From Phymorhynchus buccinoides (lineage: Eukaryota; Mollusca; Gastropoda; Neogastropoda; Raphitomidae): 64,000 bases of DNA. The stretch spans positions 12,718,782-12,782,781 of the forward strand of contig CM065710.1 of NCBI GenBank assembly GCA_017654935.2, in the 5' to 3' direction. Under the pieces are notes generated by a model that did no database searches, was not told the DNA's origin, and worked only from the letters and a program-made list of their open reading frames with translations. Shown piece by piece: positions 54,681 to 64,000 of the stretch. Both the position numbers and the translations under genes were made by a program. Position 1 is the first letter of the stretch. Every line of letters starts with the position of its first letter.

Positions 54681-55916
54681 TCTACATGACCGAAGTCCCC
54701 AGTTTCTACACACAACAGAACCATAAAAAAGATGATGGCGGTTGTCTACTGCAAGAAGAAGAAGAAGAAGACACACTAAAGCCGTGAAGGAATCTTTTGT
54801 TTTCTTAAATTCCCTTTGGCAGAAGCTTGGGCCAAGTTGGGGTGCGGGCTCGTATCTCACATTCTCCAGGCTATGGGTACGGCGCTCAATCACGGGACGC
54901 ATAAATAAATTGTTCGCAAATGTCTTAAAAAAACTACTAACATTAATTAACCTTTAGCACACTGCATTTTTGCTGACGTTCCGTACTCTGCCACTGCATT
55001 CTTTTTTAGGCGGTGAAAAACGCTTACACCCACTTGATTAAAAATGCTCTAATTTTCTCTGTGTGTTGTGTGCAGACTTGATTATTGGAATACTAATAAA
55101 GAAATGATTGAGGAAAGTTTTGATATGATGTATTTCGTTGTCCGTGTATGTTTTGACAAAACATACACGGACAACAAAATACATCATATAAAAACTTTTG
55201 TTGTTGAAAAAAAAAAAAAAAGCGAAAGTGTTGACTTACTGTTTCAGCACGGTCGGAATGAGTGCCGTCTGCTTCAAAGTTCCCCACTGACTAATTAACT
55301 CACGTCTAAGATCCCTTTAACGAAATAACTCACGGAAATATTAAGAATATTATGAAAGGCAAAATTTTCTTTGAATTCAACCTAGTAGTCAAAATCGGTA
55401 CCGAATCACAATCGCGGCTCAAATCGATATCGGATCGTCTTCATCGAGTCACAACGACATCGGCTACCCCCCCTTCTACTGCATTACGATCTTCTATCAC
55501 CCTTTCACTGTCGATATCCAACCTAACAAATCCTATGAATTCATGATTTAAACAAACATCAACGCTAATTTCCAGTAGGAAGCTTCGCCAACACGAAAGT
55601 CCGCCATATTCAATGATAGTGAACTTTACTTTCTGACCGATCAACACTTTGAAAAATTCAATACCAACAACTAAAAAAGCAAATGGCGGCTTGCCAGAAG
55701 AGAAGCAAGCAGCCGAGCCTCGTTCTGAAGCTAAAGTGAGGTAGTTTCTATTATTAGTAACAGAAATAAGGTCCGCGAAGCATTGGTTTGGGGGTACCCC
55801 TCTCTGGGCAAACAGTGCACCTGCAGTTACAGGGGAGAGAATCTGCTCGGCGACACAGTGCGCCTGCAGTGTGCTAAAGGTTAATGCTGACATGTTCCTA
55901 ACCCTATTCCTTACCA
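54681..55916. other. Intergenic, no gene seen
   Basis: (GAA)n at 54759-54774; palindrome 55124-55189. 55441-55917 has a 158-codon minus-strand frame without a recognised domain; the sequence AGTGTGCTAAAGGTTAATG at 55868 echoes ATTAACCTTTAGCACACTG at 54944, an inverted pair about 920 bp apart that may bound a further element. Confidence 0.4.
55124..55189. repeat. 66-bp palindrome
   Basis: Arms ATGATGTATTTCGTTGTCCG and GTGTATGTTTTG with exact reverse complement following after one base; one mismatch. Confidence 0.85.
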
Positions 55917-56092
55917 AGATGCACTAAAATTCTAAAGGACCCTCTAAAAGAATATGCAGGGATGCACAAGAAAAATTATTTTTAACATTCGCAATGCCAC
56001 TCTCACCCTCTATCCCGCCTCTAGGACCCTCTGTGCTGAAAGTGAGTTAGTCCCTGGGACCCCTTGTTTTGCGGGACGATTGGGAGCCATGA
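55917..56092 (+). mobile_element. MITE-F copy 4, left-truncated
   Basis: GATGCACTAAAATTCTAAAG, AAAAGAATATGCAGGGATG, CCGCCTCTAGGACCCTCTGT and ending GACGATTGGGAGCC. The left terminal repeat is missing. Confidence 0.75.
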
Positions 56093-56457
56093 AGATGCAT
56101 TAAATATGTAGTTGCAACAAAATAACATTCATTTGTTGATGAAAAATTTGACAATCAAAAGTTACTATCCCTGAACATGGTCTGAGTGTTGCAGCAACGC
56201 CGTACCCGTAGCCACTGTGTTTCCCTTTTTGTATCTTATTTTTCTTATCGTTTTGTCAACCCACCACTCACTAATTATCTTCAGTTTATCTTATCGTCTG
56301 ACATTCTTCTTCTTCTGATTGGAGATATTTATCCTGACCCATGCCCAAAGTCTCCATTTAGACTGCTATTGGCGCTCTGGATGCATGCTTTGTGAGTTCG
56401 TGTCATCCATTCCACCGGCACAACACGGCCTACTCGTACCGAATAGTGGAATGGGCT
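56093..56457. other. Intergenic, no gene seen
   Basis: No recognisable feature. Confidence 0.4.
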
Positions 56458-56588
56458 TTAAAGACCCCCCACGTCACGTGTCACATTCCCTCTTATGCAA
56501 GGAAGATTTCTTAAGATTTCTTACCAGCCATAAGAGGAAAAACACGTGAAAACCGTGATTTTGACACGTGATGTGGTGGGTCTTTAAA
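56458..56588. mobile_element. MITE-E short form with clear inverted ends
   Basis: TTTAAAGACCCCCCACGTCA and TGATGTGGTGGGTCTTTAAA, with GTGTCA / TGACAC inside. About 130 bp; probably the minimal mobile form of the family. Confidence 0.8.
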
Positions 56589-56599
56589 TTTAACTTGTG

Positions 56600-56790
56600 C
56601 GCAAGATCTTGTGCATGCGTTCGCACCATGGAACCTTTGTCCTATCCGAAGTACTAGGAAATTAGAAGTAAAGTGTCTTTCCCAAGGACACAACAACATG
56701 GACGGAGCTGGGTTTGAACCAGCGCACTCAAAACCCGTTGGATTACGAGCGGCGACTCAAACCATCTGAGCCACGGCATCTCCCACCTGT
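56600..56790 (-). mobile_element. tRNA-derived SINE, second family
   Basis: Minus strand: GCCGTGGCTCAGATGG (A box) and GCTGGTTCAAACCCAGC (B box), then CCTTGGGAAAGACACTTTAC. The head is close to tRNA-like but the acceptor stem is not intact and it differs from the SINE at 14568-14941. Confidence 0.65.
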
Positions 56791-56845
56791 TAACATTGTC
56801 CATACCCCATTTTGGTGCCCCCCCCCCCCCCCCCCATCTCCCTTA

Positions 56846-57066
56846 TTAACCCTTTCACCGCCGAAGTTGCATTTTAGCACCACAGTGATTTAATACCTAT
56901 GGTCTATTATCCAAAGACCCTATTGTCTTAGTTTTGGGAAGTATGGATAGACCTTATTTTATATGTCACAGAAGAATCCCCAGTACTGCAGATGGATTTT
57001 GTTCTCTACCCAGGTAAACTTAATGGAAATTTTTGGCTGAAATATGGCTGGCGGTGAAAGGGTTAA
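56846..57066 (+). mobile_element. MITE-B copy, shortest
   Basis: TTAACCCTTTCACCGCC and GGCGGTGAAAGGGTTAA. Lacks the ACTAAAAGGCATCAAATTGG block. About 320 bp upstream of the first visible exon of the zinc-finger gene. Confidence 0.87.
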
Positions 57067-57387
57067 AGTGGATGGCAAGCAGCCATTTTGGTCACTTGTA
57101 AAGTTATCACTATATCAGGGATGGGAATTCTCCGCCTAACAGCAAATTTCCGCCAAAATGACATTGCTTTTCTGCCGGAAAAAAAGTGTCCGCCGAAAAA
57201 ACCCAACAACTACTAAATTTTGTCATTCTAATGCTCTTTTAGGGCTTCAGGTACCAAACAAAGTTCAGCATTACCCCCTGGACCCCTACTAAAGTGTTAT
57301 GATTTTTAAGACAATAGATCATTAAATGCTGTTATTTAATTGTTAATAATATTAATACTTTGTGTTGTTTCTTCTCCTTTTCCGTGC

Positions 57388-57389
57388 AG
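57388..57389 (+). promoter_or_regulatory. Probable splice acceptor of the 5-prime UTR exon
   Basis: TTTCTTCTCCTTTTCCGTGCAG ends here with a strong pyrimidine tract, so 57390 onward is probably exonic and an upstream non-coding exon lies to the left, not located. Confidence 0.5.
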
Positions 57390-57411
57390 ATCAAACAACA
57401 GTTACCCCAAA

Positions 57412-57489
57412 ATGTGGAGAGTCGCACCAGCACTGAGCTGTGAGTCAGGTCACGTCACCTGGACGCTGAAGACACGACAATGTCAATGA
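57412..57489 (+). promoter_or_regulatory. Upstream open reading frame in the zinc-finger 5-prime UTR
   Basis: ATG at 57412 (AAAATGTGG) opens a 25-codon frame closing at TGA 57487-57489, ninety bases before the main start. A second ATG at 57480s follows. Such uORFs commonly reduce translation of the main frame; here this is inference. Confidence 0.45.
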
Positions 57490-57578
57490 GAGATCGAGTG
57501 GAAAACTACAGGTGAACCCCCAGAAAACAAGAGACAGATCAACTGACAGCCATCCACCCAGACGTTTGAGATTTCACC

Positions 57579-58698
57579 ATGAGCGGAGAAGCCAGGCACA
57601 ATTTCTTAGGGGTGAAACTGAAAGAGGGCGAGAATGTACCGACAGACAATTTTCTGGGCGTAGGCAAAGACCGTGCTGAAGCTGCTGACGCAAGCATGGT
57701 GAATTTTCTTGGAGTTGGCTCCGGAAATTCTTCAGACTCAGTGATAGAGATACTAGGTTCTGATGTGGCAGAGAGTTCCAACGCGACGGAGAGCTCCAGT
57801 GGGGCAGAGGAAAGCGTCGGCCCTGACCCAGATATCAGTGTTTACTTTCAGCCCGAAAAGGACGGCGGCCCGTGTCAACAAAGCAGCGTCGCCGAGAACG
57901 CTGAGAAAACAGAGCCGCCGGAAAGTTTCCTGACAACGAAAGGAAATGCGAACGATTCCGATTACATAGAAGAGTTTTTGATAGAGGTCGGGGGAGAGAA
58001 TTCAGATTCCAATTTGGACAGTTACATGGACGTAACGGGCAATGGCGCAGGATTTGATGCCTACACATTAACCGATCCTGATGGGAAAGATAACCTTCCT
58101 GCCACAGACAACTTTCTAGGAATCGGACAACAAGCCAGAGAGACAACAAGCCAATCTTTGGACAGTTTTCTCGACAATGTCGCTGAAAGTGAAACGGACC
58201 AAAACGGACCACGTTCAGTGCACAATTCAGAGCCGTGGGCGGAAGTGAAAGTCGAAATCGACGTCGCCGATGATGAGTACGAGTCAGGCGAGACCAACTA
58301 TCATCCTGACTCGCGTATAATAAGAACGAGTCATCCTTTTCAAAAAGCACCGCTCAGGCTGATGAAAGAGCAAACCGGTGAACCGAGTTTAGATAACGGT
58401 AGTGGTTCTCCTACAAAATCGCAAGGCGAAAGTGCCGAGTCACACAGAACTGTCCTCTCATGCACAGACTATCAAACAATTTGTGACGAGAACAGCGCAG
58501 ATGTGCCAGAGAATTGTCACGTGATTAAAGCAGAGCCTGAATCTGATGAATATTCGGAGAACGTTCCAGCATCAGTGTGGGGTCAGGGAGAGGTCATGAA
58601 GAGGGGAAATAACTCTGTGTCCAGTGATAACTATTTGATGTCGTCCGCGTCCTCTACCTGGTCGTCGTTTGTAGTTCAGCGCATGAGGGAGTGTGAAG
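57579..58698 (+). CDS. C2H2 zinc-finger protein, exon 1 (N-terminal acidic region)
   Basis: The first 373 codons plus one base of a 965-residue protein. The ATG context (TTCACCATGAGC) is good. The region is acidic and Ser-rich, probably disordered, with no zinc finger, BTB, KRAB or ZAD domain. It contains a repeated short motif: HNFLGVK at the start, DNFLGVG, VNFLGVG, and DNFLGIG about 160 residues in. It also carries SUMO-type psi-K-x-E sites VKVE (223-226) and IKAE (316-319). The exon ends GTGTGAAG before GTGAGT, a strong donor; the frame runs on into the intron for about 30 codons before a stop. The acidic region fits a trans-regulatory role with an exon 2 DNA-binding domain. Family orthologue not recognised. 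Confidence 0.8.
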
Positions 58699-59145
58699 GT
58701 GAGTTTTTTTGGGTTAAATGTGTGTCTGTTGGGGAACTTGGGGGGTGGGGGTGCGGAGGAGAGAGGTTGTTGGTGAGTGACTCGTGTTAACGAGTGGAGT
58801 GGAGTGTGGTGTGGTGTAGTTGAGTGTGTGTCTGTGAGATAGTACCGGTAAATAGTGTGTGTGTGTGACAGCTCTGTGTGTGTGTATGTGTGTGTGACAA
58901 CTGTGTGTGTGTGACAACTCTGTGTGTGTGACAACTGAATGTGTGTGTGTGTTTGTGCCAAGTGTCTGTGTGTGTTTGTGTTTGTGACAAGTGTGTGTGT
59001 GTTTGTAATGTGTGTGTGCGCGTGCATGCATGCGCATACAATCTTTCTTTTTTTTCTTTTTCTGCAAACATTTTTTTCATGGCTGAAACCAAATGAATTA
59101 ATAAAAGACTCCCACCTGTATGTATTTCTGTGTCTGTGCTTCCAG
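58699..59145 (+). other. Phase-1 intron of the zinc-finger gene
   Basis: Donor GTGAGT at 58699 and acceptor TGTGCTTCCAG ending 59145. Phase 1 on both sides restores codon GAT (Asp374). 447 bp, filled with degenerate TG repeats containing repeated GTGACAACTGT motifs. The combined coding length of 2,898 bases is a multiple of three, supporting the splice. Confidence 0.8.
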
Positions 59146-60923
59146 ATAACGTCAGAAACAACAATGCAACAAATCCGGCACCCAAATCACCAGACCCGCA
59201 CTTTCTAAACTTCAACGCCGCCAACATTTCCATCAAGCAAGATCAAGAGCCAATGACTGAGCTGCCTGGAGATCACATGACCGGCTTCGCCTCCATCGAA
59301 CGTATCATCATGACGACGGGATCTTCTTCAGACGCTACAGAGTTATCCTCCCACGACTTAGTCGTCAAGATGGAGACCGACTCTGATCAAGAAACCATCA
59401 TCGCTGACTTGACGGAAAGCTGTGACTTTGACGACATGATTGACAACCGTCAACAAGACTTTGGCGCCGTTGACAACTGTCACGATTCGTCACCGGAATA
59501 TAACGGAAAAGAACCCATATCTCGGCAGAGGATCAAGACAAAGCTTCGTACAGAAAAAACCCACCCCTACCATTGTGAAGAATGTTCCATGGCGTTCGCC
59601 AAGAAAAGTCGTCTGACGGAGCATTCCCGAACACACACGGACGAACGGCCGCACCAGTGCCAACACTGCAGCATCAGTTTCCGCAAAGCCGTTTCTCTCA
59701 AAGTCCACACGCGCACGCACACAGGAGAGCTCCCCTTTCGCTGCGAGGAGTGCCTGCGTGGGTTCAAATGCCCCGAGGAGCTGAAGAGGCACAAAATCCG
59801 CCAGCATTTAGCGGTGCGCCCCTTCGCCTGCCCCGAGTGCGATTCGCGGTTCTTTTCCAAAGCGGACCTGCGCTGTCATCGGAAAGTCCACTCCGGCGTG
59901 AAGCCGTACAAATGCCCGGACTGCCCGGCGGCGTTTTACCGCTCCAGCACGCTGACGTGTCACGTGAGGATCCACACCGGGCAGAAACCGTACACGTGCG
60001 AAGAGTGCGACAAGCGCTTCCGCCGTTCGGACCAGCTCAACCGACACATGAAGACTCACGGGGAGAAGGGTTACAAGTGCGACAAATGCGACGCATCGTT
60101 TCACTACTCCTCGCACCTGAAGCGCCACGGCGCGCGCAAGCACTCTAACGTCAAGCCGTTCTCGTGCCCGGACTGCGGGAACAGGTTCTACACCAACGAC
60201 GACCTGAAGCTCCACCGCCTGTCTCACCTGGGGATCAAACCGCACGCCTGCCCGGATTGTCACGCCGCCTTCGCCCGGGCCAGCGACCTGAAAGTGCACG
60301 TCAGAATCCACACGGGGGAGAGGCCGTACGCGTGTAAGCTCTGCGGGGCGAAGTTCATGCGCTCGAGCGACCTCCGACTGCACGTGAACAAGCACGAGGG
60401 CAGGAGACCGTACGCGTGCCCCCTTTGCGGCTTGACCTTCCGGAGGTCGGCGGACCTTTCCCGGCACAAGAAGACCCACAGCAAGCTCAAGCCGTTCGCC
60501 TGCGACGACTGTCCAGCGGCCTTCGCCAACTCCTCGGACCTGAAGAGGCACGGGCTGCGAGTGCACAAGAAGGACGTGACCAAGTTCGGCTGCCCGGAGT
60601 GCGACCGGCGCTTCTTCAGCCAGCGGGGTTTGGAGATGCACCTGATGCGGCATTCGGTCTCCCAGGACGCAGCCGCGTTCCCATGCTCCCTCTGCACCGC
60701 AGCCTTCCCCCACCAGGACCTGCTGTCCGATCACATGACCAAGCTCCACGGAGACGACCACCACCACGGTGGTGGTGGTGGTGGTGGTGGTGGTGGTCAT
60801 GTGACTCAGCCGCCGCCGGCCAATGAGAGTGAAGAACAGTTAATCGTGAAGCTGACCAAACTCCATGGAGACGATGACGGTGGTGGTGGTGGTCACATGA
60901 CTCAGCCGCCCCCCGGCCAATGA
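59146..60923 (+). CDS. C2H2 zinc-finger protein, exon 2 (14-finger array and Gly-rich tail)
   Basis: Residues 374-965. A further SUMO-type site VKME is at 447-450. Fourteen consecutive C2H2 fingers occupy residues about 517-908, most with the classic C-x2-C-x12-H-x3-H spacing (first Cys in CEECSMAF, last His in MTKLH). Linkers are TGERPYxC-like in several places (HTGERPYACKLCG, HTGQKPYTCEECD), the form that gives sequence-specific DNA binding; fingers 3, 7, 12 and 14 have x4 between the His residues. The C-terminus has a run of ten Gly from a GGT microsatellite and a tandem duplication of a 35-40-residue segment (TKLHGDD to TQPPP); the second copy is cut short by a stop. Finger codons are GC-rich relative to the AT-rich flanks. 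Nuclear transcription factor by inference. Confidence 0.87.
60769..60798 (+). repeat. Coding GGT microsatellite
   Basis: Ten GGT codons, with four to five more at 60880-60893 in the duplicated copy. Length is likely polymorphic. Confidence 0.85.
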
Positions 60924-61064
60924 GAGTGAAGAACAGTTAAAATCGTGAAACTGGCGGTTCCGTCTTTCAGCGCAGTCTAGTTCCAAATCTACCAAAGCTG
61001 ATTGTGATAGTTTGAATACTTCTAACATGCCAATGGAGCAGATTTCCACAGAATAATTATTGTC

Positions 61065-61190
61065 ATTACATTGCCGTAAAAACTGGACTATGAGACGCAC
61101 CTGTATGTAAGCCGCACCCATTAAATTAACAAAACATCAGGTATTTATTTACATGTAAGCGGCGCCAGTTTATAGGCCCCCAAGAAAATT
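61065..61190 (+). mobile_element. MITE fragment, CCGTAAAAACTGG type
   Basis: GCCGTAAAAACTGGACTATG, AGACGCACCTGTATGTAAGC and GGCGCCAGTTTATAGG resemble the termini of the element at 61948-62240. The right end was not found. Confidence 0.45.
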
Positions 61191-61782
61191 ATATGTGCGC
61201 AAAGCAACACAAATTATAGAAATTCTCCTAGCAGAACATAAGTTTTTTATACTCTCAGATACTTTAGCTAAGCATGATATTTGAATCTATTGATTACCAA
61301 AACCAGTTTTGAGTCTAAAGAAGCTCAAAATAGGCTGAACAATGTGGCCAGAAACCCAGATTTAATCATACTGATAAATGTAGAATGGAAAAAAAATGCG
61401 ATTATAAAGCCGCATCATTTTTTTTTAATTTTTTTTTCTCTCTCTCTAGAACACGGAACATTTCATAAAGCTAACAGGTTTTGTTTCTGAGGTTCACAAA
61501 TACAGACATTGGACACAGAAAAGTTTTATCAAACCAAGTTATTCTTTGCATTTCAAATGCACAGACTTTTCAGTCCTTCAGAGTAGGGGTACGGAGCTCA
61601 GCTATTCACGAGATTTCTCTTTCATACTATATATATAATATATATATATATACACGCATAATGATTTTCATACAGCTGACAAAAAACAAGCTTGGATTAA
61701 TTTGAGTTTACGCATAATGATTGATAGTACATGTCGTTACAGACCAGGTACTGTCTGTGTTTTCATCTCTGGTCACATGTCA
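61191..61782. other. Intergenic, no gene; TA tract
   Basis: (TA)n at 61629-61652; otherwise unassigned. Confidence 0.4.
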
Positions 61783-61912
61783 ATCAGCCGAAGTCGGACA
61801 TGCTGGGCCTAATTTATTATTATTTTTATTAGTTAGGCGCATAACGGCAGCATGACGCGTCTGCGCTCATATGACAGGAAGCAATCTGAGCGATCAACAT
61901 TGAAGAAGAAAT
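61783..61912 (+). mobile_element. SINE-A variant A1, 3-prime fragment
   Basis: GCCGAAGTCGGACATGCTGG, TTAGTTAGGCGCATAACGGC, GACGCGTCTGCGCTCATATG and tail GAAGAAGAA. The body and head are absent. Confidence 0.8.
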
Positions 61913-61947
61913 CTCGTCACTGGAAAAAGTGGGACCGTGTTTACTAG

Positions 61948-62240
61948 ACCGTATTTTTCAGACTGTAGCGTGAAAAAAGGTAGCTCGTAAAAATAAGTAG
62001 CTCGCTACTATGAGAGTCTGTATTTGGGACAATCACAAATTTCACTTTTTCTGTACTTTAACCATTTGCCTAACCCTAACCCTAACCCTATCCCTAAACC
62101 TAGAAAAAAAGTGAAATTTGTGGTTCATGCTCAATGTCGCAAATACACGCTGTCATAGGTAGCGAGCTACTTATTTTTACGAGCTACCTTTTTTCATGCG
62201 ACACAAGGCGTACCTTATTAATTAGAACTTATACCCCCCC
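61948..62240 (+). mobile_element. MITE split by an inverted-repeat element
   Basis: ACCGTATTTTTCAGACTGTA at the left and GCGACACAAGGCGTACCTTA after the insertion; the junction would be continuous without 61971-62196. A C run follows at 62237-62252. Confidence 0.5.
61971..62196. mobile_element. 226-bp fold-back element with telomere-like loop
   Basis: Arms start TGAAAAAAGGTAGCTCG and continue through TAAAAATAAGTAGCTCGCTAC; the right arm is the reverse complement (about 40 bases essentially perfect, then TTTGGGACA / GTCGCAAATACA-type decay, then AAATTTCACTTTTT paired with AAAAAGTGAAATTT). Between the arms lies TAACCCTAACCCTAACCC at 62069-62088. Confidence 0.85.
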
Positions 62241-62567
62241 CCCCCCCCCCCCACCCCCACCCCCCAAAAAACAAAAAAAAAAAAATTCAGATTTTTTAAT
62301 TTTTATTTAGTTACTGTATTATTACTTATATTAGTCTATAAGATGCAGGGGTCATTTAAATTTTTATGTTAGCATTTTTTTTACAACTGATTATGTAGAT
62401 TGATAGATTTTGAGGGTATATGTTTATATTGGTATTTTTTTATAATTGATTATGTTGGTTGATACATTTTGAAGGTTTTTGATACATCTTGAGAGTATCA
62501 TGTGTATGTTGATTTTTTTTGTTGACATTTGATTATGTTGGTTGATACTTATACATATTGAATGTAT

Positions 62568-63133
62568 TACAGACAAACCTCTATTTTAAGACTTCCAAAA
62601 TGTCCGGAAAAATCGGTCGTAAATTGGAGGGGTCGTATGACGGAGGTTTTCACTGGCAGCCGTAGAAAGAAAAAGTTCAGCACAGTTCATACTCTCTTCT
62701 TCATGCACACATACAATGACATATTAAAACTGGATTTGGGTCTTTCCAACTCCATAGGATTGTGCAATCGATATTACAGTTTAACTTTGCCGACTTCTGT
62801 TAATCACCTCCACTCTCGTCCAAAGTCAGTGGTTTTCTTTTTGAAAGTCAGTGGTTTTCGTGCTTTTCCTACGCTCTCCGCCATCTTTTCTACAACAAGG
62901 GAAGCGACTCCGCTTTCAGGCCCTTGACCGTGGTTGTTTCCCTTTGCTCGAAGTCTATGCAGACGACAACAACGGTCGTAAAAACCAACAAAATGGCGGT
63001 CGTAAGTCGCGTTTTAGAGGAAGTCGTTTAAGAGAGGCCTTTTACATAGTCAAATGCATCCGTGCCAACAAATCCGGTCTCAAATGAGAGGTGGTCGCTT
63101 AACAGAGGGTCATAAAATAGGGGTTTGTCTGTA
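62568..63133 (+). mobile_element. MITE-C relative with ACAGACAAACCTCTA ends
   Basis: ACAGACAAACCTCTATTTTA at the left and AAATAGGGGTTTGTCTGTA at the right, inverted. Interior includes a repeated GGTCGTA / GTCGTAAA motif. No gene within. The 62260-62567 stretch to the left is AT-rich with repeated TTGATACATNTTGA motifs. Confidence 0.7.
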
Positions 63134-63464
63134 CCAATAATTATATTCTTCTTTTTTTTTTCTTTTTTTACAATTGATTATGTTGATCGTATTTTGAGGG
63201 TATTCATTTAGAATAATTTATTACTACATTCCCATTTTTGTTGTTTGTTTACTTTTTTGTTTTTTGTCAGGATCTTGAGGATTAAATTAAAATTTACAAA
63301 GAAGCATTACAAGAGCGCATACTTAAAGCTTGTCGTGATGCACGCAAATGATTTAATGTACAAGACATTTATTTTTCGGGGTATATTTTTCACAAGACAA
63401 GTATTTTTCGAAACATTCCAATTTTCCTTGTTTACTATTTTATCGTTTTTTTCTTTGGCATCAT
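63134..63464. other. AT-rich intergenic, no gene seen
   Basis: No recognisable feature. Confidence 0.4.
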
Positions 63465-63803
63465 TTTCTTCTTCTTCTGCATTCCCACTGATATGGCCAT
63501 AACGGGTAAGATCAAAGGAAAACAATTGTATAAATAGTTCCCCCACCGTTCTGGACTTTGACTCTGCCTTATCCCTTTGCTTTCTATCATCTACTGTCAT
63601 TCTGACTTCTTGGCCCCGTTCTCCCGCCTCTTTTTTCAGAAAAATATTCCAACCAATTTTTTCTTCTTGGAGCTCCTCCCACGAATCGGAATGTATCGGC
63701 TGTATGCAGCCGGGAGACTGGTGAAAACTGAAAACCGGACACATATCATTATGTACCTTACCCATTATGGCCATATGGCCTGGGAATGCAGAAGAAGAAG
63801 AAA
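63465..63803. mobile_element. Two SINE-A A2 pieces in inverted arrangement
   Basis: 63465-63520 is the A2 3-prime end on the minus strand (TTCTTCTTCTGCATTCCC, GATATGGCCATAACGGGTAA). From 63525 to 63803 an A2 element on the plus strand follows (TAAATAGTTCCCCCACC to GAATGCAGAAGAAGAAG). A fold-back product or two insertions. Confidence 0.8.
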
Positions 63804-63811
63804 GAAGGATG

Positions 63812-64000
63812 GTTTTTGAAGGGAAGTTCCACTGTATTGCCTTTTTGTTGTGGAGAGTTATTTTCCCCCCTCAACAATCACATTCCAGCCCCAGAAAAAG
63901 GTCTTACAAGGGAGGGGTCTTAGTAGGGAGGTGAACACTCAGTAGCCCAGATTATGAAGGGAAAAATTTGGTGATATTTTTTTGGGGGGTCACATCATAG
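63812..64000 (-). mobile_element. MITE-C fragment(s), cut by window edge
   Basis: GGGAAGTTCCACTGTA at 63821-63836 is a MITE-C right end. 63890-64000 (AAAGGTCTTACAAGGGAGG, GGAGGTGAACACTCAGTAG, TTTGGTGATATTTTTTTGGG) matches 7620-7735 in reverse. Confidence 0.7.

Noticed and set aside
55441..55917. 158-codon minus-strand gene
   Set aside because: No domain, no supported start or splice context, and it ends at a MITE-F boundary.
57579..58790. 403-residue single-exon protein ending at 58790
   Set aside because: The last about 30 codons are intronic; a GTGAGT donor at 58699 and matching phase-1 acceptor at 59145 join it to the finger exon.
59490..60800. Long minus-strand and alternative plus-strand frames (97-330 residues)
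   Set aside because: Antisense or shifted shadows of the GC-rich zinc-finger exon; no recognisable domain.
62069..62094. Chromosome end or telomere
   Set aside because: Only three to four CCCTAA units inside a 226-bp hairpin with normal sequence on both sides.

Overview
The window looks like a repeat-saturated metazoan nuclear genome, most likely a marine gastropod or other mollusc. This is inferred from three things: a single intron-bearing C2H2 zinc-finger gene with a phase-1 GT/AG intron, an intact RING/coiled-coil/propeller (TRIM-like) gene, and tRNA-headed SINEs plus CR1/L2-type LINE remnants of the kind common in lophotrochozoans. There are no bacterial operons, rRNA operons or CRISPR arrays. 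Species cannot be read from the sequence.

Only two protein-coding genes are convincing. On the minus strand, 42607-41039 encodes a 522-residue TRIM-like RING protein whose coding sequence is one exon. On the plus strand, 57579-58698 joined to 59146-60923 encodes a 965-residue transcription-factor-like protein. It has a repeated N-terminal NFLGV motif, several SUMO-type sites, fourteen C2H2 fingers and a recently duplicated Gly-rich tail. The two genes are not obviously functionally linked.

Everything else is repeat. Recurrent non-autonomous families are: a SINE-like element with a (GAA)n tail (called SINE-A, two 3-prime variants); a piggyBac-type MITE with TTAA target sites (MITE-B, seven copies); a pogo/Tigger-type MITE starting CAGTGGAACCTCCC (MITE-C); a terminal-inverted-repeat element starting TTAAAGACCC (MITE-E); a hAT-type MITE starting CAGGGCTCCC (MITE-F); a TTAA-flanked family (K); a GC-rich dispersed repeat (I); a GTTCGGCCGAAC-rich repeat (J); and tRNA-derived SINEs. 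CR1/L2-like LINE fragments cluster at 43-51.9 kb and at 54.2 kb, with others at 12, 20.9, 33 and 34-37 kb. A decayed Tc1-type transposase lies inside one of them.

Layout: 0-27 kb is interspersed MITE/SINE with long TG, GA and CA microsatellites; 27.6-29.5 kb holds two 51-bp satellite arrays; 30-34 kb is AT-rich with LINE tails and a degenerate tandem repeat; 34.4-36.8 kb is a LINE split by a 1.69-kb inverted-repeat element; 37-41 kb is SINE and unassigned DNA; 41-42.6 kb is the RING gene; 43-49.2 kb is a minus-strand LINE graveyard; 50.7-54.7 kb is plus-strand LINE fragments around a 41-copy 56-bp satellite; 57.4-60.9 kb is the zinc-finger gene; 61-64 kb is MITE and SINE again. Several insertions are nested and can be ordered in time, because an uninterrupted copy of the host element lies elsewhere in the window. 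No autonomous transposon with an intact transposase or reverse transcriptase is present.
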